64,000 bases of DNA, taken from assembly GCA_036898135.1 (NCBI GenBank), contig CM072526.1:4241555-4305554 (forward strand), written 5' to 3'. Below the pieces are notes generated by a model. That model was given only the letters and a program-made list of their open reading frames with translations. It did not search any database and was not told the origin of the DNA. Position numbers and translations under genes: made by a program. Shown here in pieces: positions 12,440 through 23,284 of this stretch. Source of the DNA: Oncomelania hupensis. Taxonomy: Eukaryota; Mollusca; Gastropoda; Littorinimorpha; Pomatiopsidae. How positions within the stretch are numbered: the stretch's first letter is position 1; the number at the start of each line of letters is the position of its first letter.

Positions 12440-13678
12440 TTGAAACCCCAAGCTGAACAAATCATAGCTGAAGAACAAGCAGGATTCAGGGCAGGGCGAA
12501 GTACCACTGAACGGATTTTCAACCTCAGAATAATCTGTGAGATATACCTACAGCACCAACAACATCTGTATCATGTGTTCATAGACTTCAAGAAGGCGTT
12601 TGACCGAGTGTGGTATGCAGCTCTATGGGCAACAATGAAAGTGTACAACATCAGCCCTAAAATTATTGAAGTCATTAAAAGCCTGTATGACAAGGCTACC
12701 AGTGCAGTCCTTCACAACAGCGCCATCGGGAACTGGTTCAGAACAACAATCGGTGTGCGTCAAGGATGCCTACTCTCTCCAACACTCTTCAACATCTTCC
12801 TAGAGCGCATCATGTCAGATGCTCTTGCAGATCATGAAGGCACAGTCAGCATAGGGGGTAGAGCAATCTCCAATCTTCGTTTTGCGGATGACATTGATGG
12901 ATTGGCTGGACAGGAACAAGAACATGAACAGCGGGTACAGAGGCTTGACACCACCTTCAGAGCTTATGGAATGGAAATAAGTGCAGAGAAGACCAAAATG
13001 ATGACCAACAACACCAATGGCATCAACACGGACATCAAAGTCCAAGGCCAATCCCTCAACACAGTGCATAACTTCAAATATTTAGGAGCCATTGTATCAG
13101 ACAATGGGTCCCGACAGGAAGTCCTCTCCAGGATCGCACAAACAACTGCTGCCCTGACAAGGTTGAAGCCCATTTGGAAAGACAGGACCATCAGTCTACA
13201 TTCTAAAGTAAGACTGCTGCGCTCCCTTGTCATCTCCATCTTCCTATATGCTTGCGAAGCATGGACCCTCACAGCAGATCTACAACGAAGAGTACAAAGC
13301 ATGGAGATGAGGTGCTACAGAAGACTTCTGGGCATTTCCTATACACAACACATCACCAACGACGAAGTCCGACAGACCATCACACAAGCCATTGGACAAC
13401 ACGATGACCTGCTCACAGTGGTGAAGAAACGGAAACTCCGATGGTATGGCCATGTCACCAGATCATCAGGCCTTGCAAAGACTATTCTTCAAGGCACAGT
13501 GCAAGGAGGTAGAAGAAGAGGGAGACCGAAAAAGAGGTGGGAAGACAATATTCGAGAATGGACTGGTTTGACACTGAGCGAAGCCATCAGGGCTGCTGAG
13601 GACAGAGAAAGATGGAGTATGCTGGTTAAACGATCATCTGTGGTGTCCCTACGACCTCCGGGTTACGGGACAGGATAG
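12440..13678 (+). pseudogene. RTE LINE reverse transcriptase (copy B)
   Basis: A 412-codon open stretch covers most of the RT: EEQAGFRAGRST, VFIDFKKAFDRVW (motif A aspartate), GVRQGCLLSPTLFNI (motif B), LRFADDIDGL (motif C, FADD catalytic pair) and AEKTKMM. The C-terminal connection domain RRLLGISYTQHI through GRPKKRWEDNI is typical of RTE elements. The fingers and start lie in another frame upstream, so this is not an autonomous protein. It is the best-preserved RT of the family in the window. Confidence 0.85.
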
Positions 13679-13690
13679 GATGATGTTTTT

Positions 13691-14113
13691 AATACATGGC
13701 TTTATAAAGATTTAAAAAAATGGAAATATTGCCTCGGACCTCAACTTGGGTGTTGCTGTTTGTTTTGTTCCCCTCATAACAAGTTTTGATGTCAGCGTTA
13801 GATAGCAAATGCTTTTGATCGATTCTCAAGTAGTTGTGTTTATGTACATGTAATTAGGTATTTGATATGTATGTATGTGGTGCCGATGTGTGTGACTGCG
13901 TACGTGCGCGCGTCTTATCATCTCATGTATGTCGAAGACTTTAATAAAACAACCAGCCAACCAAACATCTATTTGCGTCGTCACCATTATAATTATCGTG
14001 ATATTTCTTATCATTCTCCTGTTATTGTTCCTCTTCCTCCTCCTCCTCCTCATCATCATTATCGTCGTCGTCGTCATCCTCATGATCACCACCATCATCA
14101 TTGTCATCATCAT

Positions 14114-14148
<35 letters not shown>

Positions 14149-14297
14149 TCATGATCATTATCACAATCGTCGTCGTCCTCCTTCTCTTCCTCCTTATCAT
14201 AAATCATCATCATCATCATCATTCTCATTTCCTTACTCCTCGTCCCCCTCCTCCTCCTCCTCATTGTAAAATACTCTCCTCCTTTGTCTGTGGGCAG
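13691..14297. repeat. Intronic sequence with CAT/TCC-rich microsatellite
   Basis: Impure trinucleotide tracts (TCC, CAT, CAG and CGT) fill about 14030-14270. Several frames stay open across them and encode His-, Ile- or acid-rich low-complexity runs; none looks like a gene. Confidence 0.8.
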
Positions 14298-14504
14298 ATG
14301 GCCAGACGCTATGCTGAAGACATAGGGATGTATTTCTAGGAGACCGCAGTCACACAATCCAACGTGGACCAAGTCTTCCTCAAGCTCATCGCTCAAGTCC
14401 GAGAGCAGCAAAAGAAGGAAGAAGAGGAAGGCCGAACCTCTCGAAAAGGAAGCGGAGGGGTGGGGGGATTCGTGGGTGGGGGTCGTCCAGCCAAGGGTCG
14501 TTCA
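14298..14504 (+). pseudogene. Small GTPase C-terminal exon with in-frame stop
   Basis: After an acceptor (CTGTGGGCAG) the frame reads MARRYAEDIGMYF, a TAG at 14337-14339, then ETAVTQSNVDQVFLKLIA. This matches the Ras-family G5 region (F-L-E-T-S-A, then N-V-D-x-V-F). The TAG occupies the position normally held by Leu, so a single TTG-to-TAG change would explain it. A donor (CA|GTAAGA) at 14505 keeps phase 0 with the exon at 10057. About four residues usual between the two exons are missing. Pseudogene, disrupted allele or base error; I cannot tell which. Confidence 0.6.
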
Positions 14505-14617
14505 GTAAGACTATGGCCAAGTGTTGTTCTTGATGTTGGGAGGTAGAATTACAATAATGATAGGTAATAGGATAGTTGTAGTAATTGTAGTACGTAGTAG
14601 ATCCAAATTAGGCTGTG

Positions 14618-14703
<86 letters not shown>

Positions 14704-15075
14704 GCGAGTTCATATGTGTGTGTGTGTGTGTTTATGTTCCGGACCCGAATGTGTTTATCTCTGTGTGAGTGTGCATGTGTGCGTGTGCGTGTGTGTGTGG
14801 GGGGAGGGGTGCGTGTGTAAGCGCTCCTGCGTACTGGCATGAATAAAGTGTGTATTTGTTTTGTCTGTATCTGTTGGTGTTTGCCTATGCATGTGTCTGT
14901 GAAGGTAGAATGCCATTGTATACATTTGTATGATTAGGCGGGTGGAAGGTTAGGGAGTTGTTGTCCGTCCGTATTTCAGTGTTCAAAGGGGATGAGGGGT
15001 GAGAAAGAGAGAGAAAGAGGAGAGAGAGACAGTGAGAGAGAGAGAAAGAGGAGAAAGAGACAGTGAGAGAGATAA

Positions 15076-15127
<52 letters not shown>

Positions 15128-15404
15128 TAAGAGAGAGAAGGAAAGAGAAAAACAGAGTGAGATAGATAGAAAAGAGAGGGAGTGATAGAGAGAGAGAGAG
15201 AGACAGAGAGGGAAAATAGAGAGAGATTTTCAATAGAAAGTGGAATTAGTCTACTTTTATATTGCACAGCTAATTACTTTTCAGCATTAACAGAGAGAAT
15301 CATTTTCAAATTGACCTTAGGCCTCTCCTGTGCTACGATATGGTTTCAAAGCAGTCTGCTACTGTAGTCAAGTTCCTACTTTTTGTAAGCCCTCACTAAT
15401 CTAA
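14505..15404. repeat. (GA)n and (GT)n microsatellites
   Basis: Pure GA runs at about 14621-14699 and 15080-15120 with impure GA-rich sequence to 15235; GT-rich tracts at 14713-14800. The Arg-Glu and Ser-Leu frames over them are artefacts. Confidence 0.95.
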
Positions 15405-15873
15405 TCTTTCTCCTTGTGGGTGCATGGGGTTTCTGTATAAATGGTTTCCCCACTTTCTGGAAATTTAGTGCTTTAAATTTTTACTGTCGCTTTCTTTCTC
15501 CTTTGTTCTTTCTCATTCCTGCTTTGTTCTATCAATCTACTTTACTATCTTCTTCTTCGCTAGTCCAGTCACCTACCTTTTTTCTTGAAAACTCTTCCGG
15601 GACAGAACTCCTCATTAGATCAGCTTGGGAATATTGGACGCTTTGTGCAAAATGGTCACCGAGGCTTCCTATGATATTATTATTTAGCAATGTAGGCATT
15701 TTATAGGTACAGTGCCTTCAGTGTTACCACTGGGATTGTTTAAGCAGATCTTTTATGCGGATAAGGGGTGAGTCCTCTTTCAGCCAAGTTTTTGTATTGA
15801 TTTTGTGTTCCTGATTCGGCTCTTTGCAGTCCGCTGGACCCTATAAGCAATGAATAACTAACTTACCAACTCC
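15405..15873 (+). mobile_element. R1 retroposon, copy c
   Basis: Carries the R1 landmarks in order from GGGGTTTCTGTATAAATGG to the 3' block GATTCGGCTCTTTGCAGTCC and the AATAACTAACTT tail. An internal deletion of ~150 bp removes the GGGTTCGATAAAATAGAGTA portion found in copy b. Confidence 0.75.
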
Positions 15874-16190
15874 CAGCCTGTCCGGCGGTAAATGTGAGAC
15901 CTAAGGGATTGTGAAGCGGAGAGTTTGGTTTTTCCCCCTTACATGTACTTCGTTCTATCTGCTCCCGGGGCCCAAACTTTGAAACTTGTTGTGAAGAGGC
16001 GTGACATGTTCTTGTGTTGACATCAACTGCCATGCATGAGCTCGTCCTTTGCTCATATGATATCATTATAATATAATGTACTATTATACAATCTGTTCAT
16101 ATTCTTAATGATTAGGGATGTCTTTACTTTTACCTAAGCACATGGGGCGTTACACGCTGAAAGTGAATCCTCGATAGCAAAGAGGTAGAT
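15874..16190. other. Non-coding, no recognised feature
   Basis: No gene or repeat boundary supported. Confidence 0.4.
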
Positions 16191-16625
16191 ATAATAATAA
16201 TAATGTTCGTCATTTATAAGGCGCCTTAGCCTAAGGATCAAGGCGCTGGCCGATACAGGATCTAACTCAAACCGTCCGAGACGCCCACCCGCAGCCTTTG
16301 GCGCATGGTCTGACGCCCGGACAACTGAGCACAATCCTGGGCAGCCAGGGATGGGGGGAGAGGGACCAAGTGCATGCTGGGTGTGTTCTTGTTACCGGCA
16401 CTCACCTGTCTAGGACATGAGCGTCAGGATCTTTAAAGTCCGTTATGATGGAATGTATGCAACACAAAGACTAGACCTCGGTTTATACTCTCATCCGAAG
16501 GAGTAGGAAAACAGGAGTAAAGTGTCTTTCCCAGGGACACAACACAATGGCCCGGCCAGGGCTCGAAGCCGGGACCTTCAGATCCTCAAGCCGAAGCACT
16601 ACCATTAGACCACAGTGCCTCCCTA
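16191..16625 (-). mobile_element. Deu-domain-type SINE
   Basis: On the minus strand a tRNA-like head carries an A box (TGGTCTAATGGTAGTGC) and a B box (GGCTTCGAGCCC). It leads into a central block, GTTGTGTCCCTGGGAAAGAC followed by ACTTTACTCC, which resembles the Deu core of AmnSINE-like and deuterostome/mollusc SINEs. The 3' part ends GGCGCCTTATAAATGACG with an (ATT)n tail at 16191-16204, a LINE-type tail. Length ~435 bp fits a head-core-tail SINE. The Deu assignment is from memory of the motif, not an alignment. Confidence 0.6.
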
Positions 16626-16822
16626 TGTATGATAGATAGAAAGGGTTGGACTGTGTCTTTGGCGAAACGAATTCGTCGCTCAAACGGTTTATTCTTTTGT
16701 CAATATTATTAATAGGACTATATATGTAAGCCAATTTCCATACGAAGTTTAAAAGACTTTTTTTTTAAAGTTTTAACAATTTCTTTAAATATGAGATCAA
16801 GATGATTGCGTCACTCGATTTG

Positions 16823-16886
16823 ATTGATTGATTGATTGATTGTTGCTTTAGGTCCAGCGGACTCTTCCGAGCCAAATCAGGACCGG
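16823..16886 (-). mobile_element. R1 retroposon, copy d, extreme 5' truncation with TSD
   Basis: Only the last 64 bp of R1 is present: its (TCAA)n tail plus the GGTCCAGCGGACTCTTCC block (minus orientation). A perfect 13-bp direct repeat, GTCACTCGATTTG, flanks it at 16810-16822 and 16887-16899. A tiny 3' fragment with a target duplication is the signature of target-primed reverse transcription. Confidence 0.85.
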
Positions 16887-16899
16887 GTCACTCGATTTG

Positions 16900-18236
16900 C
16901 ATAAGTTTGGTTTTACATAGGAGGCACAGGTAAAGTCTAAGTAAAACAAATTGTGGTCACACGTTTTAGTCATGTGGTAGGGTTCACTCATTTCTAACTA
17001 ATAACTATTTTTTAAAAGAAAGCCAGCCATCAGGTTCATAGAAAAGTGCGCAACCTGGCAGATAATGGGATAATCTCAAAACTTACTGAGTTACGACATT
17101 TCAGGCGAGGTGCCGGTATCAAACTAAAATAAAAAGAGAAAAGAACCACACCTCTCTAATAACCACCAACCCTAACCCTAACATTAGTGTGGTGTCGAAA
17201 AGTTTACTTAAGGACACTTTCATTTGGTTATGCTTAAAAATACGAATGCCATGCGGAATTGTAACCTTGGAAACATAAATGTAACTGTTTGTGCACATTT
17301 CTAAAGCTACATGGCAACCATTGTTGATTCAGTTTTTCAGTGGTCAGTTAATGTGATGGCGTGGTGTTCGGTTCACACTTATGGCACGTTACCTAACAAC
17401 GTAAAAATGGAAAAAAGTTCTAATAATTTGGCACCACTAACGCTAATATTAACGCAGATTTGTCAACCAAGGTAGAAGACAACTTGAGATATAGATATGG
17501 TATCTGAAATCCGTTCAGGTTTTGGTAGGCCAAGTCTTTGCTTTGGTAGCTATTTTTGTGAACACCACCAAAAGTTTTAAAATTTTCAGTGCCCTCTAGA
17601 AAATTGCTATAACGTCAAAACTGTCGTGTTGTTCTTAAAGCTTTTGTGTGCGTAGCTCACGTAGATGTTACGGATTGTCTACCGGCAAACCTCTGGTAAA
17701 ATTCATCTGATACTTTATTTTGATTATTTTTTTTATACAAACCGCGTGAATGTCAAATTTATTTCGGTTCTGTCTAAAAATATAGTCAGCATAAAAGCTA
17801 CCACCGACACCTCGTTTTCTCAATTACCAAAACATGTGGTGGCAGGCACTTAAAAATCTATAAACATGATTATTTTTCTTATTCATTCCAAGTTTGCCGA
17901 GCCATCTGTGCCCCTATTTATATATTTAAAATGGCAAGACCCAAACACTAAGTTTAAAGTTTTAAGTCGCCAACGTTGGAAACAATATTGTGCCTACAAT
18001 TGTTAATTGAAATGTTGTTATTCGCAAATTTGTGAACCATCCAGGCAATAGTATGCGTACACCTTTTGATTTACTTCTAGTGTATATTTTTTTTTCATGT
18101 GCGTGGTAATACGATATTTTTTAAGTAGCCGAGGACACGCCAGAAGGTAGTGGTGGTGATGATGATGGAGGTAGAATTCTCCCGGACAAAGAAAGCGAAG
18201 ATCCAACTTCAACAGCGCCAACCAGGCTAGGATGGA
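16900..18236. other. Non-coding; short telomere-like motif
   Basis: Mostly featureless AT-rich DNA. AACCCTAACCCTAAC at about 17167 is a short telomere-like interstitial motif. No gene is supported. The end of the claudin-like gene begins at 18237. Confidence 0.5.
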
Positions 18237-18388
18237 TCACTCCAGCCTCTGGCCTCTGAGGAAGGCGCCGGCAGCGATGATACTGAGAATAGTTGCGGCA
18301 ACTGTGAGGTAGAAACTATAGCCGAGATAATCCCTGGCGTCCCAAGTTTTCCCCAAGAGGATCGCCCACTCGATCAAAGAAAAAAGTC
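18237..18388 (-). CDS. Claudin/PMP22-like protein, last exon
   Basis: Minus-strand exon after a TTTTGTGTTGCAG acceptor, ending at TGA 18237-18239. It completes transmembrane helix 3 (LFSLIEWAILL), a short extracellular loop (GKTWDARDYLGY) and helix 4 (SFYLTVAATILSIIAAGAFL), then a short RGQRLE tail. The two leading bases complete the codon split at the end of the exon at 18694. Four-helix layout and exon pattern fit the claudin/PMP22/EMP superfamily of junctional or membrane proteins; the exact subfamily is not clear. Confidence 0.7.
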
Positions 18389-18456
18389 CTGCAACACAAA
18401 ACAGCCACCACCACCACCATCAGCATCATCGTCTTAGTCGTCACCGTCGTCGTCAC

Positions 18457-18513
<57 letters not shown>

Positions 18514-18629
18514 CATCATCAACACTGTGGTCGTCGTCATCAATATAATTATGTCTTGTGACTATGTGGTGTATGACTTCGTTTATAATGGATGCGCGTG
18601 TGCGAGGTGTACCTGCGTGCGTAAGTGCT

Positions 18630-18660
<31 letters not shown>

Positions 18661-18693
18661 GTGTGTGTGTGTGTGTGATTTTGACAAGCTCAC
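18389..18693. repeat. Intron with (CAT)n and (GT)n tracts
   Basis: CAT/GAT repeats at about 18455-18520 and a GT tract at about 18630-18677 lie inside the intron between the last two claudin-like exons. Confidence 0.85.
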
Positions 18694-18846
18694 CTGCCAA
18701 TCCGGCAGCAGCGGGGGCTACAGAGAAGGCCGGCTTCTTGTGCTTGGAGTTGGCAATCACCAGAACCCCGCACAGCGATGCCACAGCCATTGCCAGAATT
18801 GCCAAGAAGCCAAAAGCTCGCGTTGCGTCCAGCCACTTTACGCCGG
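18694..18846 (-). CDS. Claudin/PMP22-like protein, middle exon
   Basis: Minus-strand exon with donor GGCAG|GTGAGC and acceptor CTGTCTTAAAG. It encodes the end of extracellular loop 1 (VKWLDATRA), helix 2 (FGFLAILAMAVASLCGVLVIA), a basic intracellular loop (NSKHKKP) and the start of helix 3 (FSVAPAAAGLAG). Phases match both neighbours: the exon at 23211-23284 leaves one base and this one starts with two, and the same happens at its other end. The phase agreement is strong support for one gene. Confidence 0.7.
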
Positions 18847-19355
18847 CTTTAAGACAGGAAAATTAAACCACTTCTTCGTCATCCTCAGTAGCAACAACAG
18901 CAACGACAGTCCTGGCAACGCCGTCGTCATCGTCATCATCATCATTAGCAGCAGCAGCAAAAGCAACATAATCATCAACATCATCATCATCATCAACGAC
19001 AATATAAGAACATGCAGCAGAATTTTTAGCACTGCCGTCTTGGTAATCATCATGATGATAAGCAGGAACAACACAATTATGATCATCGTTATCATCATCA
19101 TCATCATCATCGCTTGTATGTTGTGTAGATACGAGCGTGCAAATGTTTGTGCGTATGAGTTATCTGTGTATCTGTAAGTGTGTGTGCGTGTGCGCGCGCG
19201 TGTGCGTGGCTAGATAGAAACGCCGTTATTCTGACTTACACTTGAACCTCTACGTGCTTTCTTTTGACGGACACCGTTATTTTGACGTCAAAACAGTGTT
19301 CCGTTAGGGTTAGGGCTGTGTTAGGCTTAGAGTTAGGTTAAGGGTTAGGGTTTTG
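18847..19355. repeat. CAT-rich low-complexity intron; degenerate TTAGGG block
   Basis: Impure CAT/CAG sequence to 19110, GT/GC repeats near 19175-19205, and a degenerate TTAGGG stretch at about 19302-19350. Part of the claudin-like intron. Open frames here are low-complexity artefacts. Confidence 0.7.
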
Positions 19356-20221
19356 TGACGTGGTTTTTTTATTGTTGTTGGGCTCTGCACAATGGACTGC
19401 TATTACCCACTCGTCTTAGTTTATGGGGATCACTAGTTATCTCCCGGTGACTTCGCTTAATACATTAATTTGTTTAGCTCGGTCTGTGTTTAGGCTGGGG
19501 TCCAGAGATAGATAGAAAAAGGGTAAAAGATCACTGTCACACTAGCTTTCACAGGGCTATGAAACATATGTAGTCCATCCAGCCACTTGATAACAGTAAA
19601 AATCACACATTTATTTCCTCTACTCTATACATGATCTTCGATGTACGAAACTAACTTAAAAGTTCAAATGTCAATGCGAATGGTTCGCTCGCTGATAGGT
19701 CTAGGCAGCTATTTTCTCATCATAGGGCACTGGATATTTTCTGCCCTAATGGTCAGAGTTCTTGAAGAGTGGACTACAGTGGTCCTTTGTTACAGAGTTT
19801 GGTGCACTGAAGGCTGGGTACTTAGCTCGGTGACCGAAGAGCTGTGTTGCAGTGGATTCTGTTACAAGCTGTGTTGTCGTGGAGTCTTCTCCCTGTGGTT
19901 AGACTGTGGGCTATCTTCGCGCAATGCTGGAGATGCCTCGGCAGCCAACTTTCAGCGACGACTTGTCTTTGTTGTTCGCCGAGTTGGGCTCACGATATAA
20001 CGCCTGCTCGTCTGTAACATATGAGACGAAATTCTGCACAACCCTGTATAATAGGTGTGTGCAGAGCGTCTCACTGAAGGCCGAAGTAGCCCTCAGTGAT
20101 TAGCTCCACATCTCAATATAGAAGCGAAGAACATTCTGCTAAGTCCGTGGTCCACTGGAATCTCCACTCTAATTTCCTATACATATACAGTATAAATATA
20201 AATCATGGGTAACTATACACA
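19356..20221. repeat. LTR-like repeat family L2, copy 1
   Basis: About 866 bp closely matching 62869-63725 in the same orientation, roughly 90% by eye along its whole length. It starts TGACGTGG and ends near AACTATACACA, giving TG...CA ends as in LTRs, but no adjoining internal region, primer site or duplication is seen. Solo LTR or another repeat with defined ends. Confidence 0.6.
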
Positions 20222-21118
20222 TAGAGAAAGAATTAATATTATACACTGTGACGACACGAGTTTCAGTAGTAACATAGAGAACTATATTTTGTGCGAAGTT
20301 GCACTTCTCTTCTGTGTAGTGTACATAGAATAGCTTGACCGTTTTCTTTATTGCATAGGAAGAATGCAGTAGCCGTGAGTCCCGTGCGTATCGTAGAAGA
20401 TAGGGGTAGGCAGAATAAGAAATAGGGGTACTGACGAGAACTCGACTGTCTTGCTCTTGGCCTGGGTGCATTTGGTAAGGCAGAGTGATTTGGATGCTTT
20501 TTGCGAGAGGTCAGCTCTAACCAGGCAGTGACCCTGTGACAGTGTGTCATATTAGAACTAGGTGTCAGTGTTGGAAGGGTGTTGTAATCGTTGGTACGAG
20601 CCACCCAAGGTCTTACGCCCTCATCGGGGTAAGAATGCTTAGAGTTGAAAAAGAGGAGGATTGTATTGAATTGCCATTTATAAGCTAAATGTAGAATTCC
20701 TTCCTAAGGTTGTGTGGTTCTCTATTGAACACCTACCGAGACTCAAGGTCTTTTAAAGAATTGAGGTGTCCTCGTCCTTATTATTGTTATTGTTGTGAGA
20801 ATAACCAGCAAATAGCCAGACACGAAATTAACTCTCAGGACTAACCATTGTGTCACCTGTGTTGTGTTGTATCTGTGTTGGGGAAGAAGGTGTGTCACAA
20901 GCCGAGGCCTAGACGGTGAGTAAAACCCTGTAATTCAGTTTCTTGGTGGCAAAGCGCTCCGAGACTGCGTACGCAAATGAATGGTGATGAATGAGGGGGA
21001 AAGGGATGTATTTTGATGTATAATGATGTATTGATTTTGTATGATTTTCATATGATTTTCTTATTTTGTATATGAATGGGAAATGTCGTTGCTGTTGTTG
21101 TTGTTAAGTGGGTCAAAG
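20222..21118. other. Non-coding intronic sequence
   Basis: No gene seen. It contains GGCAAAGCGCTCCGAGA at about 20950, a near match to a segment of the insertion in the Maverick right end (near 47540), hinting at a shared small repeat. Confidence 0.4.
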
Positions 21119-22374
21119 GTGACGATCAAGAATGCATGTTAGAGAGAGAGAGAGGGTGAGGGTGTATGTATGGGGAGAGAGATAATTATACTATGCTGAA
21201 GGGAGATGAAGGAAGTGATTAATATGAGCAGAGCATGTTTATATTATAGTATGATAAGATAGTATGGATGAAGGGAGATAATCGTGATGTATTTATAACA
21301 GTTGAGAGTGAGGGTGAAGGTGAAGATGGAGGGGGAATGAATTAGGACTGTGTGATTGAAGTGTGATCGTAATGATTATGTATATTTATATAAATGTCTG
21401 TACTTATGAAAAGACATGAATTAATCGCATCAAGAGTTGCATTATATTTTTCAAACGTATGCATAGCATCATGTTCTATTATCATTGTTGTTATGCATAA
21501 ACAGGTCAAGATGGCGGACGGTGGACGGCGTATTATGCTATGTAGTATTTGTGTTTTGTAGGCAGACTGTTAAGACTATATATTTGCTTACAGGTTTGGG
21601 CTGCATCATCTGCATCATCTGTTGTCATCTGTTGTCATCTGTTGTCATCTGTTATCATCTGTATCATCTGTATTACGCTGATTAATCCTTTACCGATGTA
21701 GTTGTGTTCCACTACACCATCACCACTTTGCGCGGACGTGCAACTGTGCTATAACCTGTGCCTCTACGGTTGAACAGCGTGGGAGTTAACTTCGCCACTA
21801 CCGCCCCATCTTGCCCCAGTATCGGGGGTGTCGCCATTATTACAGGAACTCCACGCACCACACTCACGCACACACAGACTTGCACAGTGCCACACATAAA
21901 AACATACTTCATTTAGTTAAATAAAAATCATCCATTATATTGTGAAAATAACTGTTTAGCTCCTACTGAGCTACGTGCAAAAGACGTTTTGAACAGTGCT
22001 TCAGTTCTGCAGTTTAACTTGGACAGTAGTTCGAAGATTAAAGATTCACAGCTCCATTATTTCTTAGTTAAAATTTATAGTATTTTGAACTGATTACTGA
22101 TTGATATTTTGTTGTGCATTTTGTAAAAATCTGTTGATGTTTAGTTCTGTTTGGGGTTGAACAAAGGGAGGTAATTGTTAGTTAATACTGGGGTGGGGGA
22201 CTTGATAGGGGTGGAGGGTGGTTTAGTTCCCCATTGTCCTTTGCTTGTATGTAAATTGTTGACTAAAAGAGTGTGACTGTTATTCTGGCATTTTTGTGTT
22301 AGTTTATTTTGTTTGAGTTTATCTTATTCACTTGTTGTATGTGCTGACATCACGGAACCCGCTCGGGTGACGTG
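21119..22374 (+). repeat. LTR-like repeat family L1, copy 1
   Basis: Homologous along its length to 53215-54536. Shared landmarks are a purine-rich GGTGAAGGTGAAGATG block, GGTCAAGATGGCGGACGG (a YY1-type AAGATGGCGG site), GGGAGGTAATTGTTAGTTAA, GGGTGGTTTAG, a polyadenylation-like region before AAAGAGTGTGA, and the end GGGTGACGTGACA. The TG...CA style end and the poly(A)-then-GT order suggest a plus-oriented solo LTR. Left boundary approximate. Confidence 0.55.
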
Positions 22375-23132
22375 ACATACACATTCTCTGGTACAGCCAC
22401 TGGTCTGCAGGCATACATATTGGTTAAACAACAGTGGATCCGTACATAATACAACATGGCGTCGGCCGGTCGTGTTCGCCTCGTGGTCCGATTCTCCACG
22501 TGGTCACGCAACATCGTACTAACAATTCAATTCTGAGCATTGCAAATTTCACAAACATAATTCAACAATAATATAAATATATCACGATGAAACAGAAGTA
22601 TGTTCATTTACCTTTTTGACAATGTCAGGCCGTGGCTAACTTGATTGAATTCGAATATTCAACAAGTACTGCTTTCATGGTCTATCAGTGGAGAGATTTC
22701 TGCTAGGACGTAGCTGTGTACTCTAGGCAGCTCAAATGTAGACTGACTCTACCTCTCTCCTTGAATCAGCCAGACCTGATTCTACCTACTCTAGCTGTGT
22801 TCTCATTGGCTGGAAAAAAAATCTGAATGGCTGTAAAATTCGAAGCTCTATCGTAGGCTGCGATGATGTCACTAACTGTGCGGGCGTCAAGCTACAACTG
22901 TGTGTACACATCAGTAATACCTTAATCGTCTGCTATAGACTAACAGTAACATTCTAAGCCTACACTGACTAAACAAGCAAAAGCTCAAATTGTGCGGGGT
23001 AAACTGGTCCTCTTGTTACAGGTTTGGGTTAGGGTTAGCTTAAAAAAATTGACAAATTTGTAAAAATGTCACAGTAACGTATGTAGAGTTTCTTGACAGT
23101 CATCACAACGGCGTTTCTTCACGGTTGTGCGT

Positions 23133-23165
<33 letters not shown>

Positions 23166-23210
23166 TGTGTGGGTGTGTGTGTGTGTGTGACACTGAAATC
23201 ATGGTCTTAC
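22375..23210. repeat. Intronic sequence with GT/GC microsatellite
   Basis: No gene. A GC/GT tract lies at 23126-23189. GGGTTAGGGTTAG near 23027 is another short telomere-like motif. Confidence 0.6.
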
Positions 23211-23284
23211 CTTTTAACTTCACGCAGTGGCTCAGTCGAAATACGAAATTATAACACAATTGCCACAGTCCGCTATGATTTTGA
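23211..23284 (-). CDS. Claudin/PMP22-like protein, first-loop exon
   Basis: A 74-nt minus-strand exon with acceptor TTTGTGTTGCAG and donor AAAAG|GTAAGA. It encodes 24 residues including GLWQLC and a second Cys nine residues on, the GLW-x2-C-x(8-10)-C signature of the first extracellular loop of claudins and PMP22/EMP proteins. It leaves one base that completes a codon with the exon at 18694-18846. The upstream exon with helix 1 and the start codon is not identifiable in the window. Confidence 0.65.

Larger units (their letters stand above)
10387..13690 (+). mobile_element. RTE-type LINE, copy B (near full length)
   Basis: A ~3.3-kb non-LTR retrotransposon in the intron of the small-GTPase gene. 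It has a 5' UTR starting at CTGTGGGTTCGGGCATT, an endonuclease region, an RT with intact FADD and a short GGATAGGATGAT 3' tail. One original long frame is now interrupted by stops near 11763 and 12305 and by at least one frameshift. RTE clade is inferred from the single-ORF layout, the endonuclease style and the simple-repeat tail. Confidence 0.85.

Noticed and set aside
17160..19350. Telomere (TTAGGG/CCCTAA motifs near 17167, 19302 and 23027)
   Set aside because: Each is a few degenerate units; no long array or chromosome end.
19641..20103. 119- and 65-codon frames within the L2 repeat
   Set aside because: The frame is not maintained in the second copy at 62869-63725, which differs by indels.
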